A stretch of DNA of 64,000 nt from Chitinophagaceae bacterium (GCA_947447825.1 CANFLL010000006.1:1-64000); one strand, 5' to 3'; shown: positions 53,097 to 62,733, counted from the first letter of the stretch. The notes: generated by a model from the sequence alone, not told the origin. Program-made: numbers and translations.

Positions 53097-54341
53097 ATGA
53101 CGAATTATCAAATATTGATTTTAATAGTGTGCTGTTCAGCTTTCTTCGCCTACATAAATCAGCGATTCATTAAAATGCCTTTCGTAATTGGGCTTTTCCT
53201 ACTTTCTACAGTATTATCATTGGCAATATTGAGCGTTCGGTTTTGGTCTTTTGATTATTTCATACAGATTAAAACACTAGTGGCAAGGGTAGATATAAGT
53301 AAATATATTTTAGAATATATGCTAGGATATTTGCTTTTTGCAGGATCGTTGCATACAGATTGGAAGGGCATTCGGCAGGAAATTAGACCTATTACCATCC
53401 TGTCGGTGTTTGGTGTTTTGCTTTCTACCTTCATAATAGGAGCATTAATTTACCTTCTTGCAATGCTTTTCTCATTACCAGTTCCCCTTATTTATTGTTT
53501 ACTTTTTGGCGCATTAATGTCGCCTACAGACCCTATTGCAGTGCTAGGAATCCTCACCAAAGCCAATGTGCCTAAAAAGTTAGAATCTATTATTGTAGGC
53601 GAAAGCTTGTTTAATGATGGGGTTGGAGTGGTTGTTTTTTTATCACTTCTAGATACCTTACATAGTGGAACACTAGACTTTAATATCTATCATTCAAGCA
53701 TTTTATTTATTCAGGAAAGCATTGGAGGCATTGCCTTTGGGCTTGGAGCAGGGTATTTGATGCACAAAATTTTAACCTCCATAGATCATTTTGAAACAGA
53801 AGTTCTGTTAACCCTTGCATTTGTAATGCTGGGCTACACCGTTTGCTTACAATTAAATATCTCTGGTGCATTAGCAATGGTAGTGATGGGGTTATTTGTG
53901 GGTAATTACAATTATGAACAAACCCTTAGCGATACAACAATTGTGTATGTAGAAAAATTCTGGGAGCTAATAGATATTATATTAAATGCAATCTTGTTTG
54001 TAATTATATCTTTTGTTTTGGTGGTTGTAGAGTTTAAATCTGGCTACCTCCTTTTTGCAATTGGTGCAGTGATAGTCGTTCTTTTTTCTAGGGTTGCTGT
54101 AATATTTATTCCTAAGTTAATTATGCCTCAAGTCATTAGATTTAATAAAATAGAAACAGGAATAATGATTTGGGGAGGGTTGCGAGGCGGACTCTCTATT
54201 GCCTTAGTGCTGTCATTGCCGAATTGTGAACAACGTAATATTTTATTAATTTCTACTTATGCTTGTGTGGTATTTAGCATCTTAGTACAAGGACTAACCA
54301 TAGAGAAACTGGCATTGTATAAAAGTAAAAAACATGTTTAG
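53097..54341 (+). CDS. cation:proton antiporter (CPA1, NhaP-like)
   Basis: This 414-residue transporter has about 12 hydrophobic helices. The CPA1 family motifs are visible: FGALMSPTDPIAVLGIL then ESLFNDGVGVVVFLSLLD, which hold the Asp-containing transport site (ND) and a TDP motif. WGGLRGGLSIALVLSLP near the C-terminus matches too. It exchanges Na+ or K+ for protons at the inner membrane. An ATG follows a TTG directly upstream, and I prefer the ATG. The next gene's start overlaps its stop by 8 bases. Confidence 0.9.
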   Translation: MTNYQILILIVCCSAFFAYINQRFIKMPFVIGLFLLSTVLSLAILSVRFWSFDYFIQIKTLVARVDISKYILEYMLGYLLFAGSLHTDWKGIRQEIRPITILSVFGVLLSTFIIGALIYLLAMLFSLPVPLIYCLLFGALMSPTDPIAVLGILTKANVPKKLESIIVGESLFNDGVGVVVFLSLLDTLHSGTLDFNIYHSSILFIQESIGGIAFGLGAGYLMHKILTSIDHFETEVLLTLAFVMLGYTVCLQLNISGALAMVVMGLFVGNYNYEQTLSDTTIVYVEKFWELIDIILNAILFVIISFVLVVVEFKSGYLLFAIGAVIVVLFSRVAVIFIPKLIMPQVIRFNKIETGIMIWGGLRGGLSIALVLSLPNCEQRNILLISTYACVVFSILVQGLTIEKLALYKSKKHV

Positions 54342-55053
54342 ACATAAAGGCAAATCTCGCACATGGATTCATAACTTAAAGCTAGCTTCATTGCTATCTT
54401 TTGTAGCAGGAATTGTAAATGTTACAGGCTTTTTTGCTGTACAAAAACTAACAACAAACGTAACAGGTCACTTTGCATTTTTTGCCGATGAAGTCATCAA
54501 AAAGAACTATTCAGCCGCATTGATATACCTTTTATATATAACATCCTTTTTTTTAGGTTCTTTTATATCAAGCTTATTAATTGAAATTATGTTGCGCAAA
54601 AACCCAAGGTTCATGATTTTAATTCCAGTTTCAATAGAGTTAACCATCCTAACTTCCATTGCCTTACTTGCCAAAAACGAAGTACTTGAACACCCTAATT
54701 TAATTGCCTGTTGTTTGCTATTATCTATGGGGCTTCAAAACTCATTAGTAACAAGTATTTCAAATTCGGTAGTACGCACCACACACCTCACAGGACTATT
54801 TACTGATTTAGGGATAGAGCTTTCACAGATATTTTTTTATAATGAGGAAGAACAACAGGAGCGTTTGAAGTCTTCCATTAAATTACGATTAGCCATCATC
54901 AGCTTTTTCTTCTTAGGATGTTTTGTGGGAGGATATACCTATTTATTAAAGGGAATAGCTAGTTTATTTTTGGCTGTAGCCTTTTTGCTGGTAGGATTGT
55001 TTTATGATACCATTAAGTTTGGAGTAGTTACGTTGAAAAGGAAATATTGGTAG
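54334..55053 (+). CDS. DUF1275 (YoaK) family membrane protein
   Basis: This 239-residue inner-membrane protein has the DUF1275 start LASLLSFVAGIVNVTGFFA then TTNVTGHFAFFADE, an internal ALLAKN-type helix set, and MGLQNSLVTSISNSVVRTTH then LTGLFTDLGIELSQ. Six to seven membrane helices are seen. The role is unknown. It overlaps the antiporter stop by 8 bases, so the two are coupled in one operon and may act in the same ion or envelope process. Confidence 0.88.
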   Translation: MFRHKGKSRTWIHNLKLASLLSFVAGIVNVTGFFAVQKLTTNVTGHFAFFADEVIKKNYSAALIYLLYITSFFLGSFISSLLIEIMLRKNPRFMILIPVSIELTILTSIALLAKNEVLEHPNLIACCLLLSMGLQNSLVTSISNSVVRTTHLTGLFTDLGIELSQIFFYNEEEQQERLKSSIKLRLAIISFFFLGCFVGGYTYLLKGIASLFLAVAFLLVGLFYDTIKFGVVTLKRKYW

Positions 55054-55285
55054 AAGGGTGTGCAATATAATTTTAAGCATAAACAATTTACCAACAGATT
55101 AATTAAATATTCGTAACATTACTTGGTAAAATTATTTTATGGATTTAGGAACAAGAATTTAATCTACAAATAGAACGTATTCGTGAAAAAATAGTAAACA
55201 AATATTAATTAATAAAGGTAAAATCTTGTGGCTAAACCATTTTCCATTAATTTCACGGCGCAAAAAAAAGATATAATCTAAATAT

Positions 55286-56944
55286 ATGGCAGAAGTAATT
55301 AAGATGCCCCGTTTGAGTGATACCATGACCGAAGGGGTAATAGCAGCATGGCATAAGCAAGTAGGTGATACCGTTAAAAAAGGTGACGTACTTGCAGAAA
55401 TCGAAACAGATAAAGCAACAATGGAATTGGAAAGCTACCAAAATGGAGTTTTACTTCATATTGGTGCTAAAAACGGTGGTAATTTACAAGTAGATGATAT
55501 TTTAGCAATATTGGGTACTGCTGGTGAAGATATTAGTTCTTTATTGGGTGGATCTAGTGCAGCTCCAGTAGCTGTAGTTGCTCCAGAAGCAAAAGCTGTT
55601 GCAGTAGAAACCCTTGCTGCTTCTGCCAGTTCAGTTGACTTATCTACCTTGGAGGAAGTTGTATTAATGCCTCGTTTAAGTGATACCATGACCGAAGGCG
55701 TAATCGCTGCTTGGCAAAAGAATGTGGGTGATGACGTTAAAAAAGGTGATGTAATTGCTGAAATTGAAACCGACAAAGCAACCATGGAATTAGAAAGCTA
55801 CAAAAACGGTAAGCTTTTATACCAAGGTGCTAAAGTGGGTGAAAAAATTCAAGTAAATGATTTGCTTTGTATTATTGGAGATACTAGTTTAGATGTCGCT
55901 GCAATTGTTAAAGCTGTTAGTGGTGGTGCTGTTGCGCCAACTGTTGCCGAAGCACCAAAAGAAGAAGTAAAAGCTGCTGCATCTGTGCCTGCTTCTGTTC
56001 CCGCAGCAGCTGTGGCCTCTGCCCCTGCTGTAGTCAATGAAGGAAGAATTTTTGCTTCTCCATTAGCTAAAAAAGTTGCTTCTGACAAGGGAATTGATTT
56101 AAAATATGTTCAAGGAAGTGGTGATAATGGTAGAATTGTTAAAACTGATGTTGACAATTTTGTTCCAGCCGTTGCTGCTCCTGCTACTGTCCCACAAGTT
56201 GCTTCTGTAGCAAGTGCACCTGCACCTGCTTCAACAACAAGTAAGGTCACAACTTATGGTGTTGAAAGTTATGATGAAGTACCTGTATCTCAAATGCGTA
56301 AGGTAATTGCTCGTAGATTGAGCGAAAGCTTGTTTACTGCGCCACATTTCTTCCTTACGATGAGTATTGATATGGATGAAGCTATCGCTGCACGTGCTAA
56401 AATTAATGAAGGAGCGAAATCTAAAATAAGTTTCAATGATTTGGTTTTAAAAGCAACTTCTATTGCCTTAACCCAGCATCCAAAGATAAACAGTAGTTGG
56501 TTGGGCGATAAAATTCGTACTAATTACCATGTAAATATTGGTGTTGCTGTTGCAGTTGATGAAGGCTTATTGGTTCCTGTTGTTCGTTTTGCGGATAAGA
56601 AATCATTGAGTCAAATTAATGCAGAGGTTAAAGACTTCGCACAAAAAGCTAAAGATAAAAAATTACAGCCATCAGATTGGGAAGGAAGCACATTTACTAT
56701 TTCAAATTTAGGAATGTTTGGAATTGACCAGTTTACAGCAATTATTAATCCACCTGATGCCTGTATTTTGGCAGTGGGGGGTATTTCTCAAGAGCCAGTT
56801 GTTAAAAAAGGACAAGTTGTTCCAGGAAATGTAATGAGAGTTACACTTAGCTGCGACCATAGAGTAGTTGATGGAGCAACAGGAGCTGCATTTTTGCAAA
56901 CACTTAAAAGTTTGTTGGAAGAGCCAGTTAGGATGTTGGTTTAA
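55286..56944 (+). CDS. pdhC: dihydrolipoamide acetyltransferase, E2 of pyruvate dehydrogenase
   Basis: This 552-residue E2 component transfers acetyl from lipoate to CoA in the pyruvate dehydrogenase complex. Two lipoyl domains (MPRLSDTMTEGVIAAWHKQV and MPRLSDTMTEGVIAAWQKNV, each with an ETDKATMELES lipoylation lysine) are joined by Ala/Pro linkers. The E3-binding domain (FASPLAKKVASDKGIDLKYV) follows, then the catalytic domain with SCDHRVVDGATGAAF (active-site His-Arg). E1 subunits are not in the window. Single gene with its own terminator. Confidence 0.95.
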   Translation: MAEVIKMPRLSDTMTEGVIAAWHKQVGDTVKKGDVLAEIETDKATMELESYQNGVLLHIGAKNGGNLQVDDILAILGTAGEDISSLLGGSSAAPVAVVAPEAKAVAVETLAASASSVDLSTLEEVVLMPRLSDTMTEGVIAAWQKNVGDDVKKGDVIAEIETDKATMELESYKNGKLLYQGAKVGEKIQVNDLLCIIGDTSLDVAAIVKAVSGGAVAPTVAEAPKEEVKAAASVPASVPAAAVASAPAVVNEGRIFASPLAKKVASDKGIDLKYVQGSGDNGRIVKTDVDNFVPAVAAPATVPQVASVASAPAPASTTSKVTTYGVESYDEVPVSQMRKVIARRLSESLFTAPHFFLTMSIDMDEAIAARAKINEGAKSKISFNDLVLKATSIALTQHPKINSSWLGDKIRTNYHVNIGVAVAVDEGLLVPVVRFADKKSLSQINAEVKDFAQKAKDKKLQPSDWEGSTFTISNLGMFGIDQFTAIINPPDACILAVGGISQEPVVKKGQVVPGNVMRVTLSCDHRVVDGATGAAFLQTLKSLLEEPVRMLV

Positions 56945-56965
56945 TTATGATTAAAAACATAAAGT

Positions 56966-57000
56966 AAAGGGTCTGTCTTTTGTAAGACAGGCCCTTTTTT
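56966..57000 (+). terminator. hairpin terminator
   Basis: The stem aaagggtctgtctt/aagacaggcccttt has one G-U pair and a TTTT tail, just after the PDH E2 gene. Confidence 0.85.
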
Positions 57001-57108
57001 GTGGGATAATTTGATGCGATTTATCCCTAATAAAAAACGATTGTTTAACCATATCTGCTAAATGAGAGTTTTAATCAAACCTTTTTTAATCAATGTTGTA
57101 TTATAAAT

Positions 57109-57981
57109 ATGAATGTATTTTCAATTAAAGATTTAGAGCAGCTTTCTGGAATTAAGGCACATACCATACGTATTTGGGAAATAAGATATAATTTCTTAAA
57201 GCCAAATAGAACAAATACAAATATTCGATACTATAGTAATGAAGAGTTGAAGATAATATTGAATACTTCCCTTCTGATTCGTTATGGATATAAAGTTTCG
57301 CAAATTGACAAAATGAATTCCGACGAAATTAATCTGAAACTTTTGGCACTTTCCAATTCAGAAGCTCAGAAAGAAAGAACCATTAATGAACTTATTCAAT
57401 TCATGATTGACCTAGAAATAAACGCATTTGAAAAAACGCTAGATAAATACATAAGTACCAAGGGGATTGATAAAACAATTATTGAAATAGTATTCCCATT
57501 CCTCGAAAAAGTCGGATTGTTATGGCAAACTAATCACGTTAATCCAGCACAAGAACACCTAGTGACAAATATTATTCGTCAGAAACTGATTGTTGGTATT
57601 GAGAAAGTGGCCTTGTTTAATTACAAAGGAAAAACAGTTTTGATGTTTTTGCCAGAGGGTGAGTATCATGAACTATGTTTACTGTATATGTATTACCTAT
57701 TAAAGCAGAAAGGATACACTATTTTGTATCTTGGTGCAAATAGTCCAATTAAAGATGTTTTATATCTATTTGATACTAAAAAACCTGCTATTATATATTC
57801 TCATTTGACGGCAATATCAAACAACTTTAAATTAGAAAAATTCTTCTCACATTTTAATGGTAAATTGCTAAATAGTGAATTAGTTCTTTCGGGGCAATTG
57901 ATACAAGACTATAAAAGTGCGCTTCCTGTCAATATAATATTAAAAAAGTCTCTTGCAGAAGTAGTAGCATATTTTTATTAG
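57109..57981 (+). CDS. CarH-like MerR regulator with B12-binding domain
   Basis: This 290-residue protein has a MerR HTH (residues 3-65; IKDLEQLSGIKAHTIRIWEI, then RYNFLKPNRTNTNIRYY) followed by a B12-binding light-sensor module. A Trp-containing cap (WQTNHVNPAQEH, W139, E149, H150) matches the Wx9EH motif of CarH. The B12 site is EGEYHELCL (H187 in the ExH-type position). In Thermus and Myxococcus, CarH uses adenosylcobalamin to sense light and represses carotenoid genes in the dark. Here no crt gene is seen nearby; the target may be distant. The start ATG follows 164 bases after pdhC. Confidence 0.85.
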   Translation: MNVFSIKDLEQLSGIKAHTIRIWEIRYNFLKPNRTNTNIRYYSNEELKIILNTSLLIRYGYKVSQIDKMNSDEINLKLLALSNSEAQKERTINELIQFMIDLEINAFEKTLDKYISTKGIDKTIIEIVFPFLEKVGLLWQTNHVNPAQEHLVTNIIRQKLIVGIEKVALFNYKGKTVLMFLPEGEYHELCLLYMYYLLKQKGYTILYLGANSPIKDVLYLFDTKKPAIIYSHLTAISNNFKLEKFFSHFNGKLLNSELVLSGQLIQDYKSALPVNIILKKSLAEVVAYFY

Positions 57982-58124
57982 GATACGTTAGTATTGGTCG
58001 GTATCAGTAAGCATCTGATAGAAACTTTTTATTATAGCTAAGTGATTTTTAACAATTTTTAAAGTTAATTCTTTCAAATCGAATTTATATCATTAACTTT
58101 ATGGCAAAATAAAACGCAGCAATC

Positions 58125-58946
58125 ATGAAAACGGTACTTATTCCGACAGATTTTTCTGAAACATCAAAAAATGCAGCAGAGTATGCTGTAGGCTTGGCAG
58201 CCCTTTTAGGTATTCCTAAATTAGTTTTTTATCATTTTTATCCAACTAAGCTGGTTTATAATCCTGCTGGAGAATTGGATGAATACGCTTCTGTGGAGCA
58301 AAATAGAATTAAAAGTATTGAGGATTTAAATGAATTTATTGAGTCACTTGGTACAGTTCCTGCAAATGTTCAAGTTGAAATGTATCAAGGTGCAGAGTCC
58401 GTAAATGCTGGAATAGCAGAGATTGCCAAAATTACCTGTGCAGATTTGATAGTAATGGGAATTAAGGGTGGCGGAATAATAAAAGAGACCATAATTGGTA
58501 GTCACACTCTTTCTATTGCAAAGCATACAACAGTTCCAGTGTTAATTATTCCTGCAACAGCTAAGCTTAACAAGTGCGAAAAAATTGCTTTCTTGAGTGA
58601 TTTTAAAGATGTAGAAAATAATAAATCTGTAGAAGGACTTAGAACTTTCTTAGATCATGGGGTTGTAAAATTCACCATTCTTCATTTGTTACGTCATCAT
58701 GAAAAAATAGATGAAGCGCATCCAGAAAAGCTCAAACTGGAAAAAATGTTTAAGAAGTATAGTCCAGCTTTTCAATACAAGGAAAGTCATCATTACACCG
58801 ACGATGTAATAGATTATGTTTTTGAGAGCAATACTGACATCTTAGCATTAGTTCCTGAACACCATGGATTATTAGAAACAATATTTAATGACCATACCAA
58901 GAAGTTGGCTTTCCATAGTAAAGTTCCTGTGTTGATAGTTCATTAA
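58125..58946 (+). CDS. universal stress protein, two tandem USP domains
   Basis: This 273-residue protein has a first USP domain (MKTVLIPTDFSETSKNAAEY, LIVMGIKGGGIIKETIIGS then PVLIIPA), with the ATP-binding G-2x-G-9x-G(S/T) type motif, and a second, more diverged half starting at CEKIAFLSDFKDVENN. USPs stabilise cells under starvation or redox stress. It follows the MerR gene by 143 bases on the same strand, but no shared promoter can be shown. Confidence 0.92.
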   Translation: MKTVLIPTDFSETSKNAAEYAVGLAALLGIPKLVFYHFYPTKLVYNPAGELDEYASVEQNRIKSIEDLNEFIESLGTVPANVQVEMYQGAESVNAGIAEIAKITCADLIVMGIKGGGIIKETIIGSHTLSIAKHTTVPVLIIPATAKLNKCEKIAFLSDFKDVENNKSVEGLRTFLDHGVVKFTILHLLRHHEKIDEAHPEKLKLEKMFKKYSPAFQYKESHHYTDDVIDYVFESNTDILALVPEHHGLLETIFNDHTKKLAFHSKVPVLIVH

Positions 58947-58964
58947 CAAAGATTAGATATAAAT

Positions 58965-58998
58965 AAAAGGCTGCAATTTGATTGCGGCCTTTTATTTT
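58965..58998. terminator. bidirectional hairpin terminator
   Basis: The arms aaaaggctgcaat and attgcggcctttt pair with one G-U around a short loop, between convergent usp and nadE genes. Confidence 0.85.
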
Positions 58999-59030
58999 AT
59001 ACTGTTATTGAATATGTTTAATTGAATTGG

Positions 59031-60713
59031 TTAACTCAAATATTTTCCAACTATCGGAACCCTTCTTCCAACTCCAAAGGCTTTTGGACTCACTCGAATA
59101 ATTGGGCAAAATTGGTTTCTTTTATATTCATTTGTGTTAACTAATTTAATAGCTCTGTCTACAATAGCAGCATCAAAACCTTTATTCTTTATTTCAGCAG
59201 GATCTAGTCGCCTTTCTATATATTGGAATAATATTTTATCCAACACAGAATAATCGGGTAAGCTATCACTGTCTTTTTGATTAGGTCTCAATTCGGCACT
59301 TGGTGCTTTTGTGATGATATGATTTGGAATGATTTCCTTTTCTCTATTTATATATCTCGCTAAAGCATAAACCTGAAGCTTATAGCAGTCTCCCAAAACA
59401 CCTAATCCTCCTGCCATATCACCATAAAGCGTTCCATAACCGGTAGAAAGCTCACTTTTGTTAGAGGTATTTAATAAGATATATCCAAACTTATTAGCAA
59501 TCGCCATCAATAAATTTCCTCTTGTTCTGCTTTGCATATTTTCTTCGGCTAAACTAAAAGGAAGATCTTTGAATATGGGGTTCAATGTTGTTAAAAAGCT
59601 TTCATAAACTTCATTTATTCTGATGATATCATAAGGGTTATTTAGATTTGTGCTTAATTGCACTGCATCATTAACAGAATGCTCTGTAGAATAAGGTGAA
59701 GGCATTAGGATTGCTCTAACATTTTCGCTACCTAAAGCATCGCAAGCTAATGCCAAAACTACAGCCGAATCAATGCCGCCACTACTTCCCAATATGGCCT
59801 TAGTGAAACCCATCTTAGCAAAATAATCTTTGATACCTAAAATAAGGGCGTTATAAACCTGATCTATATTAAGTGTTTCATTTAAAGACATTATTCCAGG
59901 ATCACGATCAGACAAAGAAGCTTGTTGGGCTATAATGGGTTCATCTATCGTTCCATCGTCATTTAATATTACCCCATCAATGGACTCTGTAAATGAAGGA
60001 AGTAGCTTACGGATATTTCCCATTTTATCGAGAATCAACGAGGCTCCATCAAACACAATTTCCGTTTGGCTACCCACTGCATTACAGTAAAACATTGGTA
60101 AGCCATATTTTAATACATTATTTCTGACAACTTCAATCCTTTCTGCCCCGTGTGTGTAATCGAATGGACTAGCACTTAGATTGATCATTAAATCTGGGTT
60201 TTGTTCCATCAAAATATCCATTGGGCAGATGCGATATAATGGATTATTGCCTAAATTCCAGATGTCTTCACAAATTGTAATTGCTAGTTTTTTGCCTTTA
60301 AATTTCACTACATTCCATTCATAAGCTGGCTCAAAGTATCTGTATTCATCAAATACATCATAGGTAGGCAAGAGGGTTTTATGTATTTCGGCAATTATTT
60401 TTTGTTCGTACAAAAAGAAAGCTGCATTAAATAATCCTTTTCCTTTTAGGTTCGGATTCTTTGCTGGAGAACCTATTATTACCCCAATAGTGTCGGCATG
60501 AAGTTTTATTTTATCTATTGCTGCATAGCATTTATTAATAAAATCATTGAACTCTACAAAGTCGCGAGCTGGATAGCCGCAAATACTCATTTCGCTAAAT
60601 ACAATCAGATCTGCTTGGGCTTTTTTTGCAGTATTGATTGCGGAGATAATTTTTTCTGTATTACTTTCAAAATTTCCAATGTGATAATTCTGTTGCGCCA
60701 ATAAAATCTTCAT
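59031..60713 (-). CDS. nadE: glutamine-dependent NAD+ synthetase
   Basis: This 560-residue enzyme uses glutamine, ATP and nicotinic acid adenine dinucleotide to make NAD+, the last step of NAD biosynthesis. The N-terminal nitrilase-like amidase has Glu in FSEMSICGYPARDF, Lys in HKTLLPTYDVFDE and Cys in ITICEDIWN, the amidase triad. The C-terminal synthetase has the PP-loop GSSGGIDSAVVLALA and NKSELSTGYGTLYGD. The ATG MKILLAQQNYHIG is chosen over one 57 bases upstream, whose extension would be hydrophobic and unlike the family. Confidence 0.94.
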   Translation of the reverse strand: MKILLAQQNYHIGNFESNTEKIISAINTAKKAQADLIVFSEMSICGYPARDFVEFNDFINKCYAAIDKIKLHADTIGVIIGSPAKNPNLKGKGLFNAAFFLYEQKIIAEIHKTLLPTYDVFDEYRYFEPAYEWNVVKFKGKKLAITICEDIWNLGNNPLYRICPMDILMEQNPDLMINLSASPFDYTHGAERIEVVRNNVLKYGLPMFYCNAVGSQTEIVFDGASLILDKMGNIRKLLPSFTESIDGVILNDDGTIDEPIIAQQASLSDRDPGIMSLNETLNIDQVYNALILGIKDYFAKMGFTKAILGSSGGIDSAVVLALACDALGSENVRAILMPSPYSTEHSVNDAVQLSTNLNNPYDIIRINEVYESFLTTLNPIFKDLPFSLAEENMQSRTRGNLLMAIANKFGYILLNTSNKSELSTGYGTLYGDMAGGLGVLGDCYKLQVYALARYINREKEIIPNHIITKAPSAELRPNQKDSDSLPDYSVLDKILFQYIERRLDPAEIKNKGFDAAIVDRAIKLVNTNEYKRNQFCPIIRVSPKAFGVGRRVPIVGKYLS

Positions 60714-60862
60714 AAAAACGAAGATAAGAAGGAAGAGGGAAAAGGAGATAAAGGGTTGCCGCAAAGACACAAAAACAGAAAGGATCCCGAAGAAGAATGA
60801 AAGAGTTTGTGTGGATTATAAACTTTACTGGAGAAGGCAATTCGGTATTACTTATTTAGCTC
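60714..60862. other. upstream region of nadE
   Basis: A CACAAAAACAGAAAGG-type fragment near 60770 recalls the dispersed CACAGA elements. No gene is seen. The nadE promoter should be here. Confidence 0.35.
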
Positions 60863-61042
60863 CTCACGTGTGAGGAATGTTTCCCCACGTGTGTGGGAAG
60901 TTTCCTCACACGTGAGTAACAATATCCCACATGTGGGGAAGAATATCTCACATGTGAGGAGTAATCGCTCACATTTGGGAGACTATCGCTCACATGTGAG
61001 GAATCATAGCACACATGTGGGGAATACTTGCCCACACGTGAG
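60863..61042. repeat. nine-unit palindrome array with exact 21-bp period
   Basis: Near-palindromes of consensus CYCACRYGTGRG begin at 60863, 60884, 60905, 60926, 60947, 60968, 60989, 61010 and 61031, each 21 bases from the last. Arm bases vary together: CTCAC pairs with GTGAG, and CCCAC with GTGGG. A 21-base step places all sites on one face of the helix. The array lies between divergent nadE and purA, about 330 bases from the purA promoter. It has no credible coding role. Confidence 0.92.
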
Positions 61043-61400
61043 CAGTACAATATGTTACTCGAAAAAAAGGAATTTATATATGAATAAGAAGGAAGAAAAC
61101 AACGAATCCGCTAAAGCCATAATGCAATGTCAGTAATAGATAGAGGAGATTTAATGGTGCAACTATGATGGGATACTATTTATAGAATTGGGTGAATGAA
61201 GGTAAAATGGCTATTAAAAATTAGCGTACTTTTAAAAATCCGATGTCAATTGATGAAGGATTACACATTTTATAAAACTAAGTACGTTGAAGTTTTATTT
61301 AAGTAGTTGATGCTATCAAATTCATCAACAAAAAAAATGGCTGATTATTCATTTGCAATAACACAACACTTACATTTGTCGCCTAATAAAACAAAAAGCT
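61043..61400. other. intergenic region upstream of purA
   Basis: AT-rich, with no gene or repeat that I can support beyond the -7 box near its end. Confidence 0.4.
61371..61378 (+). promoter_or_regulatory. purA -7 promoter box
   Basis: TACATTTG matches the Bacteroidota -7 consensus TAnnTTTG exactly and lies 22 bases before the purA ATG, giving a very short 5' leader. The upstream TTTG is only 15 bases away, which is closer than the usual spacing of about 19, so the -33 element is uncertain. Confidence 0.45.
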
Positions 61401-62663
61401 ATGGTTGACGTACTACTTGGGTTGCAGTGGGGAGATGAGGGGAAAGGTAAAATTGTAGATTTCTTTGCGCCCAATTATGATATAGTTGCTCGTTTTCAAG
61501 GTGGTCCAAATGCAGGACATACTTTATATGTTGGCGATAAAAAAGTGGTTCTTCATCAAATACCTTCAGGTGTTTTTCATCAAAACATTGTAAATATCAT
61601 TGGTGGAGGTGTAGTTTTAGATCCAATTACGCTTAAAAGAGAGTGCGATACTGTTGCTTCTTTTGGTATTGATGTTCGTAAAAACTTGTTTATCTCTGAG
61701 CGTACCAACATCATTGTACCAACTCACCGTGCATTGGATAAGGCAAGTGAAATGTCGAAAGGCGATAGTAAAATTGGTTCAACACTGAAAGGAATTGGAC
61801 CTGCTTACATGGACAAAACGGGGAGAAATGCGCTAAGAGTTGGTGATTTATTGGATAAAAGCTTTATTTCGCAGTACATTAAACTTAGGTTGAAGCATCA
61901 AAAGTTGTTAGATAATTTCCATTTTATTGAAGATATTTCAACTTGGGAAGATGAGTTTTTTGAGGCATTGGAATTTTTAAGAACACTTAATGTTGTTAAT
62001 AGTGAATACTTTATTAATAACCAGATTTCAGCTGGTAAAAAAGTTTTAGCTGAAGGTGCACAAGGAAGTATGTTAGATATTGATTTTGGAACATTTCCTT
62101 TTGTTACTTCTTCAAATACTATTTCTGCGGGTGTTTGCACAGGTTTAGGTGTTTCTCCAAAACTCATTAATGAAGTTTTTGGGGTAACAAAGGCTTATTG
62201 TACAAGGGTAGGCAGCGGTCCTTTTCCTACTGAATTAGAAGATGCAACTGGAGAAGAATTACGAAAAATAGGAAGTGAATTTGGTGCTACAACTGGTCGT
62301 CCTCGCAGATGTGGTTGGATTGATTTGGTTGCTTTGAAATATTCTTGCATGATTAACGGCGTAACTCAGCTAGTTATGACAAAAGCAGATGTGCTAGACA
62401 GTTTTCAAGAATTGAAGGCATGTACTGCTTATAGCATTAATGGAACTGAAACAAATGAAGTTCCGTTCCAAATTTCCAAAGTAAAAATAGACCCAGTGTT
62501 AAAGGCTCATGAGGGGTGGTATTGTGATACAACAAAAATTAAAGAAGCAGCAAATTTGCCAGAGCCTATGACAAAATACATTGATTTTATTGATAATTTT
62601 GTTGGCGCACCTATTAAATATGTGAGCAATGGTCCAGGAAGAGACCAGATTGTACAATTATAA
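61401..62663 (+). CDS. purA: adenylosuccinate synthetase
   Basis: PurA condenses IMP and aspartate with GTP to adenylosuccinate, the first committed step to AMP. The signature GLQWGDEGKGKIVD near the start holds the catalytic Asp and GTP loop; FQGGPNAGHTLYVG, the Lys-rich TLKGIGPAYMDKTGR and TTGRPRRCGWIDL follow. The length of 420 residues is standard. A divergent promoter region with the palindrome array lies upstream. An Asp-rich gene follows 70 bases later. Confidence 0.96.
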   Translation: MVDVLLGLQWGDEGKGKIVDFFAPNYDIVARFQGGPNAGHTLYVGDKKVVLHQIPSGVFHQNIVNIIGGGVVLDPITLKRECDTVASFGIDVRKNLFISERTNIIVPTHRALDKASEMSKGDSKIGSTLKGIGPAYMDKTGRNALRVGDLLDKSFISQYIKLRLKHQKLLDNFHFIEDISTWEDEFFEALEFLRTLNVVNSEYFINNQISAGKKVLAEGAQGSMLDIDFGTFPFVTSSNTISAGVCTGLGVSPKLINEVFGVTKAYCTRVGSGPFPTELEDATGEELRKIGSEFGATTGRPRRCGWIDLVALKYSCMINGVTQLVMTKADVLDSFQELKACTAYSINGTETNEVPFQISKVKIDPVLKAHEGWYCDTTKIKEAANLPEPMTKYIDFIDNFVGAPIKYVSNGPGRDQIVQL

Positions 62664-62733
62664 AAGAGAGAAAAAATTTTTTTGGTTAATACAAATTTCA
62701 TTTTAATTTTTACAGTCTAAAACTTATTAGAAC

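Noticed and set aside
23007-61042. CRISPR array
   Set aside because: The arrays at 23007, 28776, 40078 and 60863 have no unique spacers between constant repeats and there are no cas genes in the window.
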